A stretch of 64,000 nucleotides of DNA from contig OX377205.1 of NCBI GenBank assembly GCA_947396885.1, positions 28,211,899 through 28,275,898 of the forward strand, given 5' to 3'. Positions 54,001-55,370 of this stretch are shown here, piece after piece (the first letter of the stretch is position 1; each line of letters begins with the position of its first letter). A program made the position numbers and the translations under genes. Origin of the DNA: Heligmosomoides polygyrus polygyrus. Lineage: Eukaryota > Nematoda > Chromadorea > Rhabditida > Heligmosomidae. The notes under the pieces are model-generated. The model did no database searches. It had not been told where the DNA came from and worked only from the letters and a program-made list of their open reading frames with translations.

Positions 54001-55143
54001 CTACCTAAATGGGATGGATCGGACACATAATGCAGTAGGATACAAATTCTTCTCTTTAGAGTTGTTCGTGAGTTTTAGATTATGACCAGTTTGAGAAGCA
54101 GTAACACGAGCTCACTACTTTAGTAGTTTGCCCACTGTGTTCCTCTATGTTAGTTTATTCAAGTTTTGTTCTTATTTCATCTTTTGCATAACGTATGTCT
54201 TAGAGCTTTACAGATGAGCCACCAGAGAGATGTTTTGACAAAGGGTTCGTTTGAAGATGCTGGCGAAACAAACCTTTTCAACTTTATATAAATTCATTTA
54301 GTCAACAATCCGACGTGTTTGGTGGAATGTAAGGATGCATGTGAACGGTTCGGCATTGTTCGCTCTCCTTGATGCGCCCTAAGACATGAGTGCTCGTTAT
54401 ATGGAGCTCGTTATATGGAGCGTTGCACAACGTAACAAAAATGATCCGATTGGAGAAAACGAATACTGAGACCATGAGCTACAGTAAGCTTCACAGTGAG
54501 TAAAACAAGGACTTGCTTCTTTCGGCGAGTCTTAGGTGGTTGTATGCCATTTTTAGCACTCTCCAATCACAAGCTCTTTTTCGACGAAACACCTCAAGCA
54601 GTACCAGATATGATGTTTTTGGAGAAAATCTTTTACTACTCGCATTGGAAACTAACCCTTAGAGAAAAACTAACTTTCCAGCATACATCACTGTTGAAAT
54701 TGGCTTTCTGAAGTCTACTCGCACAAAACGTTGGTACGACACACAACACAACACAACCTGTGCCGGTCACTCAGACGCCCTCAGCGTTAATCCCTCATTG
54801 GTAGTTGTTGTTGGTATTCACGAATTCATCGAATTCCTCATTCAGACTGCACGCTCTGCCCTCCTGTCGTTGGTGGGACAGGTGTCACCGTTACCGTCGG
54901 CTACAATCCTACGACTTGGTGCAAGCTCTACACTTTGAGCGGCTGCGCCAACGGATACTGGTGCGTACGGAAGTTCAAACACAACATTGGAGTCGGTACA
55001 CTCACAGCTGTTGCTTCAGGGTGGCGACGGTCACTGGGTTTCAAGCGATTACTGGTCCTCTCACCTGCGACGCCCTTATCAGGTGGGGCAGCGGCACATT
55101 CAACGGCGATGTTGACCAGGCTGTTACTGTGAACTGCTCGTAA
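1..55143 (+). CDS. Multi-exon gene for a modular cysteine-rich protein (5' partial, 21 exons in window)
   Basis: Function unknown; the protein is probably extracellular. Exons: 130-273, 1619-1702, 8560-8703, 9251-9334, 9674-9817, 19560-19643, 20815-20958, 22195-22278, 25787-25930, 27012-27095, 29397-29540, 32601-32687, 33064-33207, 34446-34529, 35252-35395, 35471-35557, 35621-35764, 36015-36147, 41786-41925, 54846-54960, 55020-55143. Every junction has AG and GT (one GC) and phases agree throughout. The sum is 2486 nt, giving one partial codon, 827 full codons and TAA. Exon order is C, then four D-A-B-C cassettes, then two six-cysteine domains. D+A and B+C each make an eight-cysteine module, so eight full modules and one half are visible. 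The N terminus and promoter lie before base 1. The final domains resemble the nematode C6 family (six cysteines); the eight-cysteine modules may be a relative of it, which is inference. Introns carry nearly all the transposons in the window. Confidence 0.85.
130..273 (+). CDS. Exon C1 (C-type, cassette 1)
   Basis: A 144-nt exon with acceptor tttcag and donor gtgggt, phase 1 at both ends. It encodes C-x4-C-x18-C-x18-C starting GQCPVMTC and ending QCES. Its D, A and B partners would lie left of base 1. The 129 bases before it match the intron upstream of the other C exons (for example 9545-9673), so the duplicated block began outside the window. Confidence 0.8.
274..1618 (+). other. Intron C1-D2
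   Basis: The first 90 bases match the intron after the other C exons. Bases 1209-1368 hold an RTE tail on the minus strand. Bases 1440-1618 match the sequence before the other D exons, including a short repeat remnant around 1480-1560. I see nothing else. Confidence 0.6.
1209..1368 (-). mobile_element. 3' fragment of an RTE-type LINE
   Basis: The minus strand matches the last ~45 codons and the tail of the RTE copy at 22321-25436. The end of the protein reads RADPA, then a stop, then RDKR, where the better copy has RADPAAKRDKR. It is 5'-truncated at about 1368, so only the tail of the polyprotein remains. Confidence 0.7.
1619..1702 (+). CDS. Exon D2 (D-type, cassette 2), GC donor
   Basis: An 84-nt exon, acceptor tttcag, phase 1-1. 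It encodes C-x2-C-x9-C-x5-C starting CTQCTALTNAG. The donor is GCAAGT, whereas the three sister D exons have GTAAGT, GTGAGT and GTAAGT. GC-AG introns are a known minor class, and the rest of the donor is a strong match, so I treat the exon as functional. Confidence 0.72.
1703..3734 (+). other. Intron D2-A2, left part
   Basis: This holds no gene I can support. About 2440-3370 is strongly pyrimidine-rich on the plus strand, with loosely repeated 300-bp blocks that share a CCATGCTCA / CCACGCTCA theme near 2762 and 3060. Bases 3416-3472 contain a 22-bp unit twice (gcgttaagcagtaaagggct core). Bases 3509-3596 contain an imperfect direct repeat around ggcgtacctca. Confidence 0.5.
5085..5370. repeat. 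Long imperfect inverted repeat made of RTE linker sequence
   Basis: Bases 5085-5235 read in plus and 5240-5370 read in minus both encode the same RTE linker peptide (core LKTTKRGLSTKTLD). The arms are ~125-150 bp with a spacer of a few bases around gtattagtag. The arms differ at several positions, so this is an old inverted duplication, not an assembly mirror. Confidence 0.75.
5446..6721 (-). mobile_element. CR1-like LINE fragment inserted in the RTE copy
   Basis: A (TTTA)n tract at 5451-5463 marks a LINE 3' tail on the minus strand. At 6721-6480 the minus strand encodes a CR1-type segment after the endonuclease (DFVSLRQSLSKVNWLHIFDH). RTE protein resumes on both sides (near 6725 and 5440), so the piece between is an insert. 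The reverse transcriptase expected between endonuclease and tail is absent, so the copy is internally deleted. Confidence 0.55.
7438..8559 (+). other. Intron D2-A2, right part
   Basis: AT-rich. Parts near 7460-7900 match 20100-20450 of the sister intron D3-A3. I see no gene or mobile-element end. Confidence 0.5.
8560..8703 (+). CDS. Exon A2 (A-type, cassette 2)
   Basis: A 144-nt exon, acceptor cttcag, donor gtgagt, phase 1-1. It encodes C-x4-C-x18-C-x18-C, starting QCSEIYCASGTL and ending GQCET. Joined to D2 through a split glycine codon it completes one eight-cysteine module. Confidence 0.82.
8704..9250 (+). other. Intron A2-B2
   Basis: Duplicated cassette intron. It shares long stretches with 21840-22194 and 31590-32600, including the segment near 8876-8935 that recurs at 32185-32260. 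No gene is seen. Confidence 0.5.
9251..9334 (+). CDS. Exon B2 (B-type, cassette 2)
   Basis: An 84-nt exon, acceptor ttctag, donor gtcagc, phase 1-1. It encodes C-x2-C-x9-C-x5-C (CDKCTALTNTGMTCPTGFVC). It is identical at all 84 positions to exon B3, which is the closest exon pair in the array. Confidence 0.82.
9674..9817 (+). CDS. Exon C2 (C-type, cassette 2)
   Basis: A 144-nt exon, acceptor ttttag, donor gtgggt, phase 1-1. It encodes GQCPVMTC and ends AAQCEL. The 338-nt intron before it (9335-9673) is the empty-site counterpart of the RTE-filled intron B3-C3. Confidence 0.82.
9818..13080 (+). other. Intron C2-D3, left part
   Basis: No exon or gene is supported. The only structured sequence is the TTCGAA-rich tandem array at 11670-11908. 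Bases 12130-12330 are GC-rich with a chance ORF on both strands. Confidence 0.5.
11670..11908. repeat. TTCGAA-rich tandem repeat with a MITE-like left end
   Basis: Four imperfect ~42-bp units built on tttcgaatgatcgaataata are visible from about 11693. The array starts with tatacctttgtccttgggag, which is the left end of the hAT-type MITE at 19245-19418. The matching right terminus is not present, so this looks like a MITE relative whose interior expanded and whose right end was lost. Confidence 0.7.
13081..14557. mobile_element. Palindromic non-autonomous element with tRNA-like arms
   Basis: The left arm (13081 to about 13500) and right arm (about 14100 to 14557) are diverged inverted copies, sharing tgtttattttt-type ends, then gtcttgtac, then a ggttcaattct / ggttcgattct box and tgctgca. 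That box resembles an RNA polymerase III B box, with an A-box-like stretch upstream in the left arm (gtgcagtggataaagac). No convincing protein is encoded. A related copy is at 56545-57320. Either a foldback transposon or two inverted SINEs with shared interior is possible. Confidence 0.6.
14558..16106 (+). other. Intron C2-D3, middle part with a LINE-like tail
   Basis: A (TTTA)n tract at 14637-14661 followed by A-rich plus-strand sequence looks like the 3' end of a LINE on the minus strand, as at 5451, 39113 and 42764. The opposing ORFs at 14690-15206 are a by-product of this A/G-rich strand bias. An ORF at 15496-15900 is not recognised and has no splice or repeat support. Confidence 0.4.
16107..17600 (+). 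pseudogene. DDE transposase relic, split by an RTE insertion
   Basis: The left part (about 16150-16485) encodes a helix-turn-helix region (KIGPDLRISRRSIQNIVRQE, then LGLRSYQL) followed after frameshifts by TDEEALAVEAAHNS, which matches the first catalytic Asp region of Tc1/mariner-like transposases. The right part (about 17340-17570) encodes ELNPMNCSV, a decayed form of the PDLNPMD-x-SVW block near the last catalytic residue. An RTE-derived insert at 16490-17197 lies between them. Several stops and frameshifts are present. The family assignment rests on these blocks only. Confidence 0.6.
16490..17197 (-). mobile_element. Internally deleted RTE copy with both ends
   Basis: On the minus strand the copy begins with the 5' sequence of the 22321-25436 element (ggtgccactggaaactg, then gacaggccggcctac). 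At about 16980 it jumps to the C-terminal end of the polyprotein (RKIPERLKSKIY). It finishes with the usual tail (gacagacgctaaagaag). About 2.4 kb of the element is missing. It retains 5' and 3' termini, so it may have been a non-autonomous derivative. Confidence 0.75.
17601..19244 (+). other. Intron C2-D3, right part
   Basis: It contains the foldback at 17691-17770. At 18013 a tacagtaccgg motif resembles the end of the MITE at 21059, but no partner end was found. The rest is unassigned, and no exon is supported. Confidence 0.45.
17691..17770. repeat. Short foldback repeat
   Basis: Two ~35-base arms (ctcgctatatgagatccaaa and its near-complement ending ctcgtatagcgag) flank a ~12-base loop. 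Three or four mismatches separate the arms. It may be a minimal MITE remnant; no target duplication is clear. Confidence 0.7.
19245..19418. mobile_element. hAT-type MITE, 174 bp
   Basis: The ends are tatacctttgtc and gacaaaggtata, perfect 12-bp inverted repeats, flanked by an 8-bp duplication gtgtacat at 19237-19244 and 19419-19426. An 8-bp duplication is typical of the hAT superfamily. The interior is TTCGAA-rich. The sister intron before D2 has an uninterrupted counterpart (ggtgtacgtgcc near 1480), so the insertion followed cassette duplication. Confidence 0.88.
19560..19643 (+). CDS. Exon D3 (D-type, cassette 3)
   Basis: An 84-nt exon, acceptor tttcag, canonical donor gtaagt, phase 1-1. 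It encodes C-x2-C-x9-C-x5-C (CTQCAVLTNTGMPCPEGLLC). Confidence 0.8.
19644..20490 (+). other. Intron D3-A3, left part
   Basis: Duplicated cassette intron, similar in places to 1704-2170 and 7460-8550 with the RTE and pyrimidine block missing. No gene is seen. Confidence 0.5.
20491..20583 (+). pseudogene. Truncated exon A (A3a), duplication scar
   Basis: It starts exactly like an A exon (acceptor cttcag, QCSEIYCASGTLTGNTDRTS) but stops matching after the third cysteine codon. At about 20583 it joins intron sequence that matches 29165 onward, upstream of exon A4. No donor follows. It is best read as the scar of an unequal exchange between two cassettes, not a spliced exon. Confidence 0.8.
20815..20958 (+). 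CDS. Exon A3 (A-type, cassette 3)
   Basis: A 144-nt exon, acceptor tttcag, donor gtgagt, phase 1-1. It encodes QCSEIYCASGTL and ends AQCEK. It is closer to A4 than to A2, consistent with the scar just upstream. Confidence 0.82.
20959..21058 (+). other. Start of intron A3-B3
   Basis: Matches the start of intron A4-B4 (29541 onward). Nothing else is seen before the MITE. Confidence 0.4.
21059..21355. mobile_element. TA-flanked MITE, 297 bp
   Basis: Terminal inverted repeats of ~65 bp begin cagtaccggacatgttcctc, flanked by TA at 21057-21058 and 21356-21357. A CAGT start and TA duplication point to the Tc1/mariner superfamily. The matching site in intron A4-B4 (near 29685) lacks it. No ORF. Confidence 0.88.
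21356..22194 (+). other. Intron A3-B3, right part
   Basis: Duplicated cassette intron, similar to 31555-32600 and 8760-9250. The minus-strand ORFs here have no support. Confidence 0.5.
22195..22278 (+). CDS. Exon B3 (B-type, cassette 3)
   Basis: An 84-nt exon, acceptor ttctag, donor gttagc, phase 1-1. It encodes CDKCTALTNTGMTCPTGFVC and is identical in sequence to B2. The following intron received the RTE insertion 27 bases downstream. Confidence 0.82.
22306..22320. repeat. Left target-site duplication of the RTE insertion
   Basis: atgaggtataggaag occurs here and again at 25437-25451, bounding the RTE. It is a perfect 15-bp match, and the next base also agrees. Confidence 0.92.
22321..25436 (+). 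mobile_element. Near-intact RTE-type LINE with target-site duplications
   Basis: A 3116-bp insert in intron B3-C3, ending in a GAA-rich tail (gaagaataagaagaag), as usual for RTE elements. Perfect 15-bp duplications flank it. Empty sites exist in introns B2-C2 and B4-C4. It codes for one endonuclease/reverse-transcriptase polyprotein. Other, older copies of the same or a close family in the window are at 1209-1368, 16490-17197, 38235-41387 and 59100-59610. Confidence 0.93.
22654..25422 (+). CDS. RTE endonuclease/reverse transcriptase polyprotein (5' frameshift)
   Basis: 922 codons are open from this ATG. An apurinic-type endonuclease spans residues ~1-225 (QETRW at 16-20, AGDLNGHVG, then FYSGNTKTQIDFI and TQHRPLI). 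The reverse transcriptase spans ~430-720 (GPDDIAAELW, FLDLEKAFDRVP, GVHQGSALSPLLF, LLYADDVMLA with the Asp pair at 668-669). The C-terminal end reads RWYGHVLR and RPRQRWLDTL. The natural N terminus is in a different frame: LNVGTLTG is encoded at about 22621-22644 and the frames meet near 22640-22660, consistent with loss of one base. Catalytic residues look intact, so this one lesion may be the only break. It acts on its own RNA and on target DNA in the nucleus. Confidence 0.9.
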   Translation: MVEALEQRRIDLCAVQETRWSCCKSRDIGRGFKAILCGSPRTTSGVGVVVSERFRDAIASVERFSDRLMKVVVAAEQRMYHFFSAYAPQTGCSERAKDEFWTLLDEKTAEVPPEDAVVVAGDLNGHVGTAKDGYSCHGGFGYGARNADGERILEYADSHNLTIANTMFRKRDSHLVSFYSGNTKTQIDFILIKHRDRRLVTDAKVVPYETVATQHRPLICTLKIAPPRLRQVERCGPSRIKWWRMKEKDAAVVARIRLPTVTNVEETWKRATDSILQAARSELGMTKPGRRKIEKQTWLWTDDVKEKVKEKKRLYHAFLSDKTADNWRMYQEAKRAAKKAVAVAKASHYEYVNEKLETRDGERQLYRLAKARHRQSEDIEKFFGFNDENGHLLMNRKRAMERWHDYFERISTVEFAHPPIPCVPPTHGPVQKITVEETEAALKKMKPGKATGPDDIAAELWNSRCWNPAEWLTKFFNQVVAEKKVPGSWQQSTTIPIWKKKGSPADCTSYRPIRLLSHSMKIFERIVDGRIREIVRLSTNQCGFVAGCGTIDAIHAVRLLVERHREKQKPLHLAFLDLEKAFDRVPREVIWYALRQHGVPEELIEWVRILYSCPKSKVRAPAGTSTEFPISVGVHQGSALSPLLFTVVMDAISRDLQKPAPWTLLYADDVMLASEDKAELERQVQAWCDRLAAFGLKLNVQKSEYLTTDVNDTVSIQINGTALVRATHFKYLGSAIASDGSLTCEVNSRVSAAWSKWRSMTGVLCDRKIPERLKSKIYRTVVRPVAMYGAECWPATKEVESRLSVMETKMLRWTAGVTRLDHVRNVSVRQRFGVAPIADKLREARLRWYGHVLRADGDTVRKIGLNIDVPGKRSKGRPRQRWLDTLHVDLKEAGIHPDQAFDRAKWRHHTRRADPAAKRDKR
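25437..25451. repeat. Right target-site duplication of the RTE insertion
   Basis: A second copy of atgaggtataggaag. The cassette intron resumes directly after it (gagagataatgaaacccgac), matching 9377 onward. Confidence 0.92.
25787..25930 (+). CDS. Exon C3 (C-type, cassette 3)
   Basis: A 144-nt exon, acceptor tttcag, donor gtgggt, phase 1-1. It is nearly identical to C2, differing at a few bases in the first half. It encodes GQCPVMTC and ends AAQCES. Confidence 0.82.
25931..27011 (+). other. Intron C3-D4
   Basis: Duplicated cassette intron, parallel to 33208-34445. Near 26300-26390 a gtgggttcaagtgcc box lies in a segment that recurs at 33760-33830 and may be a tRNA-derived repeat. No gene is seen. 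Confidence 0.45.
27012..27095 (+). CDS. Exon D4 (D-type, cassette 4)
   Basis: An 84-nt exon, acceptor tttcag, donor gtgagt, phase 1-1. It encodes C-x2-C-x9-C-x5-C (CTQCAAPTNTGMLCPKGLLC). It differs from D5 at one synonymous base. Confidence 0.8.
27096..27615 (+). other. Intron D4-A4, left part
   Basis: It has a TTCGAA-rich stretch at 27310-27480 that is absent from the sister intron near 34650. It may be another degraded MITE of the 19245 type, but no clear termini are visible. Confidence 0.4.
27616..28871 (+). mobile_element. Mariner-family element, 1256 bp
   Basis: Inverted termini ttaggttggaaaaaaagtct (left) and its complement at the right end, flanked by TA at 27614-27615 and 28872-28873. 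The size and ends fit mariner. The sister intron D5-A5 near 34710-34740 retains an unoccupied site. A broken transposase lies inside. The element resembles the cecropia/bandit group reported from hookworms, which is a tentative link. Confidence 0.9.
27750..28746 (+). pseudogene. Mariner transposase, broken, with DD34E-like triad
   Basis: The N-terminal helix-turn-helix region is present (ACQAADQINHIYGLG, then KARSGRPTE). The first catalytic Asp is in VTVDESW, the second in ILHDIAKRH. Exactly 34 residues later the sequence is PTECYFF, with Glu where mariners normally have Asp. In-frame stops are at 27932-27934 and 28396-28398, with a frameshift near 28107. The last 80 codons (from 28504) are open. 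It cannot make full-length transposase. Confidence 0.85.
28872..29396 (+). other. Intron D4-A4, right part
   Basis: Duplicated intron matching 20584-20814. The minus-strand ORF across it is incidental. Confidence 0.5.
29397..29540 (+). CDS. Exon A4 (A-type, cassette 4)
   Basis: A 144-nt exon, acceptor tttcag, donor gtgagt, phase 1-1. It encodes QCSEIYCASGTL and ends VQCET. It is about 95 percent identical to A3. Confidence 0.82.
29541..30429 (+). other. Intron A4-B4, left part
   Basis: Cassette intron sequence matching 20959-21720 plus the foldback at 29759-29912. No gene is seen. Confidence 0.5.
29759..29912. repeat. Foldback repeat (MITE-like)
   Basis: Left arm ggattcatcaacgactaacc and right arm ending gttgatgaatcc are inverted, extending about 28 bases with mismatches. 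Sister intron A3-B3 lacks the segment. The target duplication is unclear. Confidence 0.55.
30430..31537 (+). mobile_element. Penelope-like element fragment within long inverted repeats
   Basis: Arms of ~280 bp (30430-30710 and 31260-31537) are inverted copies of each other (for example ttaatggacgactaa near 30610 and ttagtcgtccattaa near 31345). Between them lies a GIY-YIG endonuclease remnant. Penelope-like elements carry a reverse transcriptase followed by GIY-YIG and have long terminal repeats in either orientation; only the 3' end is present here. Confidence 0.75.
30720..31210 (+). pseudogene. GIY-YIG endonuclease of a Penelope-like element
   Basis: The ordered blocks are SAKGANFCVTILKSKLVRNR, then VVCPNGKEGD, a stop at about 30884, then VVYLMSRNEC, YIGKTGRPFRVRLKEHL, ARRTLEALRIA and, after a stop at about 31150, NRKEECLAVTQEL. 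The GVVYL and YIG blocks with GRP-x-VR are the GIY-YIG core. It is too short and broken to function, and no reverse transcriptase is seen. Confidence 0.8.
31538..32600 (+). other. Intron A4-B4, right part
   Basis: Cassette intron matching 21720-22194 and 8760-9250. No gene is seen. Confidence 0.5.
32601..32687 (+). CDS. Exon B4 (B-type, cassette 4)
   Basis: 87 nt, one codon longer than B2/B3 through an extra GCG near the end. Acceptor ttctag, donor gttaga, phase 1-1. It encodes C-x2-C-x9-C-x5-C (CNQCTALTNTGMTCPTGFVC). Confidence 0.8.
33064..33207 (+). CDS. Exon C4 (C-type, cassette 4)
   Basis: A 144-nt exon, acceptor ttttag, donor gtgggt, phase 1-1. It encodes GQCPVMTCSEGEM and ends AAQCES. 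It is nearer to C1 than to C2/C3 at several positions. The preceding intron (32688-33063) is a plain cassette intron. Confidence 0.82.
33208..34445 (+). other. Intron C4-D5
   Basis: Duplicated cassette intron parallel to 25931-27011 with a similar ggttcgagcgcc box near 33800. The stretch before D5 shares ggtggcgcatcccaaag with the repeat at 61130. No gene is seen. Confidence 0.5.
34446..34529 (+). CDS. Exon D5 (D-type, cassette 5)
   Basis: An 84-nt exon, acceptor ttttag, donor gtaagt, phase 1-1. It encodes the same residues as D4. Confidence 0.8.
34530..35251 (+). other. Intron D5-A5
   Basis: The shortest D-A intron. It shows the mariner-free version of the site and a deletion just before A5 relative to A3 and A4. 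No gene is seen. Confidence 0.5.
35252..35395 (+). CDS. Exon A5 (A-type, cassette 5)
   Basis: A 144-nt exon, acceptor ctttag, donor gtgaga, phase 1-1. It encodes QCSEIYCASGTLKG and ends AQCET. It is followed by a short 75-nt intron, unlike the other A exons. Confidence 0.82.
35471..35557 (+). CDS. Exon B5 (B-type, cassette 5)
   Basis: An 87-nt exon, acceptor ctttag, donor gtaagt, phase 1-1. It encodes CDQCTSLLTTGMACLSGFRC. It is the most diverged B exon. Its flanking introns are only 75 and 63 nt, so this end of the array kept compact introns. Confidence 0.82.
35621..35764 (+). CDS. Exon C5 (C-type, cassette 5)
   Basis: A 144-nt exon, acceptor gttcag, donor gttcgt, phase 1-1. It encodes GQCPEVYCDTGLM and ends VAQCET, keeping C-x4-C-x18-C-x18-C. 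It is clearly diverged from C1-C4. The weak donor is supported by exact length and phase agreement with the next exon. Confidence 0.8.
35850..35863 (+). repeat. Poly-G run (14 G)
   Basis: An uninterrupted homopolymer in the C5-E6 intron. Its length is probably uncertain in any sequencing method. Confidence 0.8.
36015..36147 (+). CDS. Exon E6, first half of a six-cysteine (C6-like) domain
   Basis: 133 nt, acceptor tttcag, donor gtacct, phase 1 start and phase 2 end. It encodes C-x-C (CTCPAL) and then DAGCSTLSPGC. With E7 it makes a six-cysteine domain resembling the nematode C6 type, where the last two cysteines lie on the second exon. Confidence 0.75.
36148..36354 (+). other. Start of intron E6-E7
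   Basis: AT-rich intron sequence before the Tc1 insertion. Nothing is recognised. Confidence 0.4.
36355..37927 (-). mobile_element. Tc1-like transposon, 1573 bp
   Basis: Terminal inverted repeats beginning cagtggcgtccaaaagtttg are perfect for about 36 bp and extend with mismatches to ~100 bp. TA duplications are at 36353-36354 and 37928-37929. One transposase on the minus strand fills the interior. Confidence 0.95.
36621..37643 (-). pseudogene. Tc1-like transposase, inactivated
   Basis: From MPRGKNIPDEVRE (start at 37643, the second ATG of the frame) this gives 339 residues plus one internal stop, close to the ~343 of Tc1. The N-terminal paired-type helix-turn-helix (SYRQVGLLFGCG, later SKRR-like STVKRRL) is present. 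First catalytic Asp in LFSDESKFN; Glu in SPDLNPIEHLW. The second catalytic position, QDND in Tc1, reads QVND: Asp is replaced by Val, at the proper 34-residue spacing from Glu. A TAG at 36873-36875 splits the frame between VKE and FNANG. Both changes would abolish activity. Confidence 0.92.
39113..39335 (-). mobile_element. LINE 3' tail inserted in the decayed RTE
   Basis: The RTE reading stops at gaacgatcgctgatat and resumes at gatatgcacactaaag. Between lie (TTTA)n and ~200 bp of A-rich sequence. tgatat at both joints could be a short target duplication. The orientation matches the other TTTA-tailed LINE pieces in the window. Confidence 0.6.
41130..41197. repeat. Perfect palindrome, 32-bp arms
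   Basis: Left arm 41130-41161 and right arm 41166-41197 are exact complements separated by tatg. The right arm continues into genuine RTE coding sequence (ccgcaaggtaggtcttg), so the left arm is the inverted duplicate. Confidence 0.93.
41388..41785 (+). other. End of intron E6-E7
   Basis: Unassigned intron sequence between the decayed RTE and exon E7. No ORF is supported. Confidence 0.4.
41786..41925 (+). CDS. Exon E7, second half of a C6-like domain
   Basis: 140 nt, phase 2 start and phase 1 end, which is exactly what E6 and E8 require. Acceptor tttgag is weak; donor gtgagc is good. It encodes ITSNGVVTMEPPAAQ, then MTCVSGKWM and EQACYLF, supplying the fifth and sixth cysteines. Choosing another acceptor would break the frame. 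Confidence 0.72.
41926..42537 (+). other. Start of intron E7-E8
   Basis: Holds the hairpin at 42191-42243. A gcacccgtggtgtaatggta stretch at 42508 looks like a tRNA 5' half but has no 3' half. Otherwise unassigned. Confidence 0.45.
42191..42243. repeat. Hairpin with a third partial copy
   Basis: ttcagttcacctgctccaga is followed after ~7 bases by its complement. A further direct copy (agttcacctgttccagaa) lies at 42258-42275. Confidence 0.75.
43665..43985 (-). pseudogene. CR1 C-terminal segment
   Basis: Continues the reverse transcriptase after a stop/frameshift at about 43990. Blocks such as RRTVSDLLLAFKIFRGE and RSRFNVYNYKL are typical of CR1 C termini. Bases 42785-43664 are the 3' untranslated part. 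Confidence 0.8.
43997..45016 (-). pseudogene. CR1-type reverse transcriptase (5'-truncated)
   Basis: About 339 codons are open. Palm motifs in order: IIYFDFSKAFDKVDHDRL, GVPQGGSLSPILFL and VAAFADDVKVY with the catalytic Asp pair. These are characteristic of CR1/Jockey LINEs. The endonuclease and fingers are missing because the element is 5'-truncated. The frame continues after a break into 43665-43985. Confidence 0.9.
45071..45828 (-). other. BEL/Pao 3' region with coding-like remnants
   Basis: Minus-strand ORFs at 45588-45794 and 45376-45630 overlap in a way that suggests one frame broken near 45620 (ITPTLSDIIANES; LLRTNERLFIEENLPLDV). No family is recognised. It may be the C-terminal part of the protein fused behind the integrase. 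Confidence 0.35.
45829..46745 (-). pseudogene. Gag-like/zinc-knuckle protein fused behind the integrase
   Basis: Residues 237 onward of the integrase frame (from about 46745) no longer resemble integrase: SEGPWDNEQKMLEWIAQTTT, then DRRLIPRIFGQPQDIA, LYTDANTTLCYAYEIISKL. After one or two frame changes near 46190-46330 the minus strand encodes four CxxC-type knuckles (ICIFCGGRSHYTAMC, RCIKCPNRHDRGQC, WCLYCHAYSHHQALC). This looks like Gag from another element or an accessory ORF joined in frame to a truncated integrase. The origin is inference. Confidence 0.55.
46746..47453 (-). pseudogene. BEL/Pao integrase, C-terminally truncated
   Basis: An H-H-C-C zinc region in residues 16-65 (THPL, HYKKSFHSG, ECITC) and the catalytic core D98 (GLDYLGPL), D161 (IICDNATNFKAG) and E208 (SPWKGGFYERLVG) are all present. 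The family sequence ends at QFQTLV (residue 236), where the usual NSRPL-type C-terminal domain should follow but another protein begins. Confidence 0.88.
47598..48275 (-). pseudogene. BEL/Pao RNase H region
   Basis: STPRLELLAALISTRLAKF, IFSDSQIALYWIHS and NPADYATCGM give the acidic residues of a Pao-type RNase H domain. It is separated from the integrase by stops near 47590-47460 and from the reverse transcriptase by frameshifts at 48280-48580. Confidence 0.85.
48581..49686 (-). pseudogene. BEL/Pao reverse transcriptase with internal deletion
   Basis: The main frame (48733-49686) starts LTAPQSTAALERKD, contains the DUF1758/Pao linker (LIGMDHYWKI), then jumps from PHQAVIKNSA straight to FRFTRVPFGVNASPFLLA and NIYVDNILLGA. 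The palm segment with the first catalytic Asp (normally between them, roughly 60 residues) is deleted without loss of frame. Near 48770 the frame shifts to 48581-48835 (NLREFLCSRKEVND). The active-site box is YVDN, a form seen in nematode Pao elements. Confidence 0.85.
49683..50690 (-). pseudogene. BEL/Pao zinc knuckles and aspartic protease
   Basis: In the same frame as Gag after its TGA. Cysteine clusters CCFCLSRKHSPLTC and CWKCFREDNASNAC precede VFLDSGSQPSFI, the protease active site of DUF1758 type. The frame ends at EMF-stop (49683) just before the reverse transcriptase frame starts, a one-base frame change. Confidence 0.85.
50691..51845 (-). pseudogene. BEL/Pao Gag (DUF1759-like) with three stops
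   Basis: The probable start is ATG at 51843-51845, followed by in-frame stops at 51816-51818 and 51645-51647 and a TGA at 50691-50693. The core EPYFGDIGQFREFWCTFDTL, then YLKLALKGNASHVI and LARLSRYEDN-type blocks match the Gag of Pao elements. It packages element RNA in intact relatives. Confidence 0.87.
51846..52535 (-). other. BEL/Pao 5' leader
   Basis: Untranslated leader between the 5' LTR and Gag. It includes a GC-rich direct repeat (ccccgggccct followed by accggctg or cccggctg) at about 52153-52200. The primer-binding-like site lies at about 52520-52535. Confidence 0.7.
52536..52798 (-). repeat. 5' LTR of the BEL/Pao element
   Basis: An intact 263-bp LTR with TG...CA ends. It provides the pre-insertion reference for the CR1-split left LTR. 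Confidence 0.93.
52799..54845 (+). other. End of intron E7-E8
   Basis: Intron sequence after the retrotransposon. A chance plus-strand ORF at 53716-53970 has no support. No exon or repeat end was recognised. Confidence 0.45.
54846..54960 (+). CDS. Exon E8, first half of the last C6-like domain
   Basis: 115 nt, acceptor attcag, donor gtgcgt, phase 1 start and phase 2 end. It encodes DCTLCPPVVGG (with the split Asp), TTWCKLY and SGCANGYW: four cysteines. Confidence 0.8.
55020..55143 (+). CDS. Exon E9, terminal coding exon
   Basis: Acceptor cttcag after a 59-nt intron, phase 2 start. It encodes VATVTGFQAITGPLTCDAL and ends QAVTVNCS then TAA at 55141-55143. The last two cysteines complete a six-cysteine domain. 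No membrane anchor or GPI-type hydrophobic tail follows, so the mature C terminus is soluble. Confidence 0.82.
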
Positions 55144-55364
55144 TCGATGGACCGGAGGCAGAGTGGAGAACAGAACAAGTGCCTTAGCAAAGAAGTGTTT
55201 GAGCGTTGAAGAGACGCGATTTGCTTCATTCGTCAGTCTCTGCTGATGTCTTCATCACGATCACGATAAGAACGCATATAAGCATTTTACCCTCTCTCAC
55301 GTGTTTACGTATGATATGGAGATGCAGTTGTATGTTTCTGGTGATGAGTTAATTACTAATTAAT

Positions 55365-55370
55365 AATAAA
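55365..55370 (+). terminator. Poly(A) signal
   Basis: AATAAA lies 222 nt after the stop codon in an AT-rich context. Confidence 0.7.
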
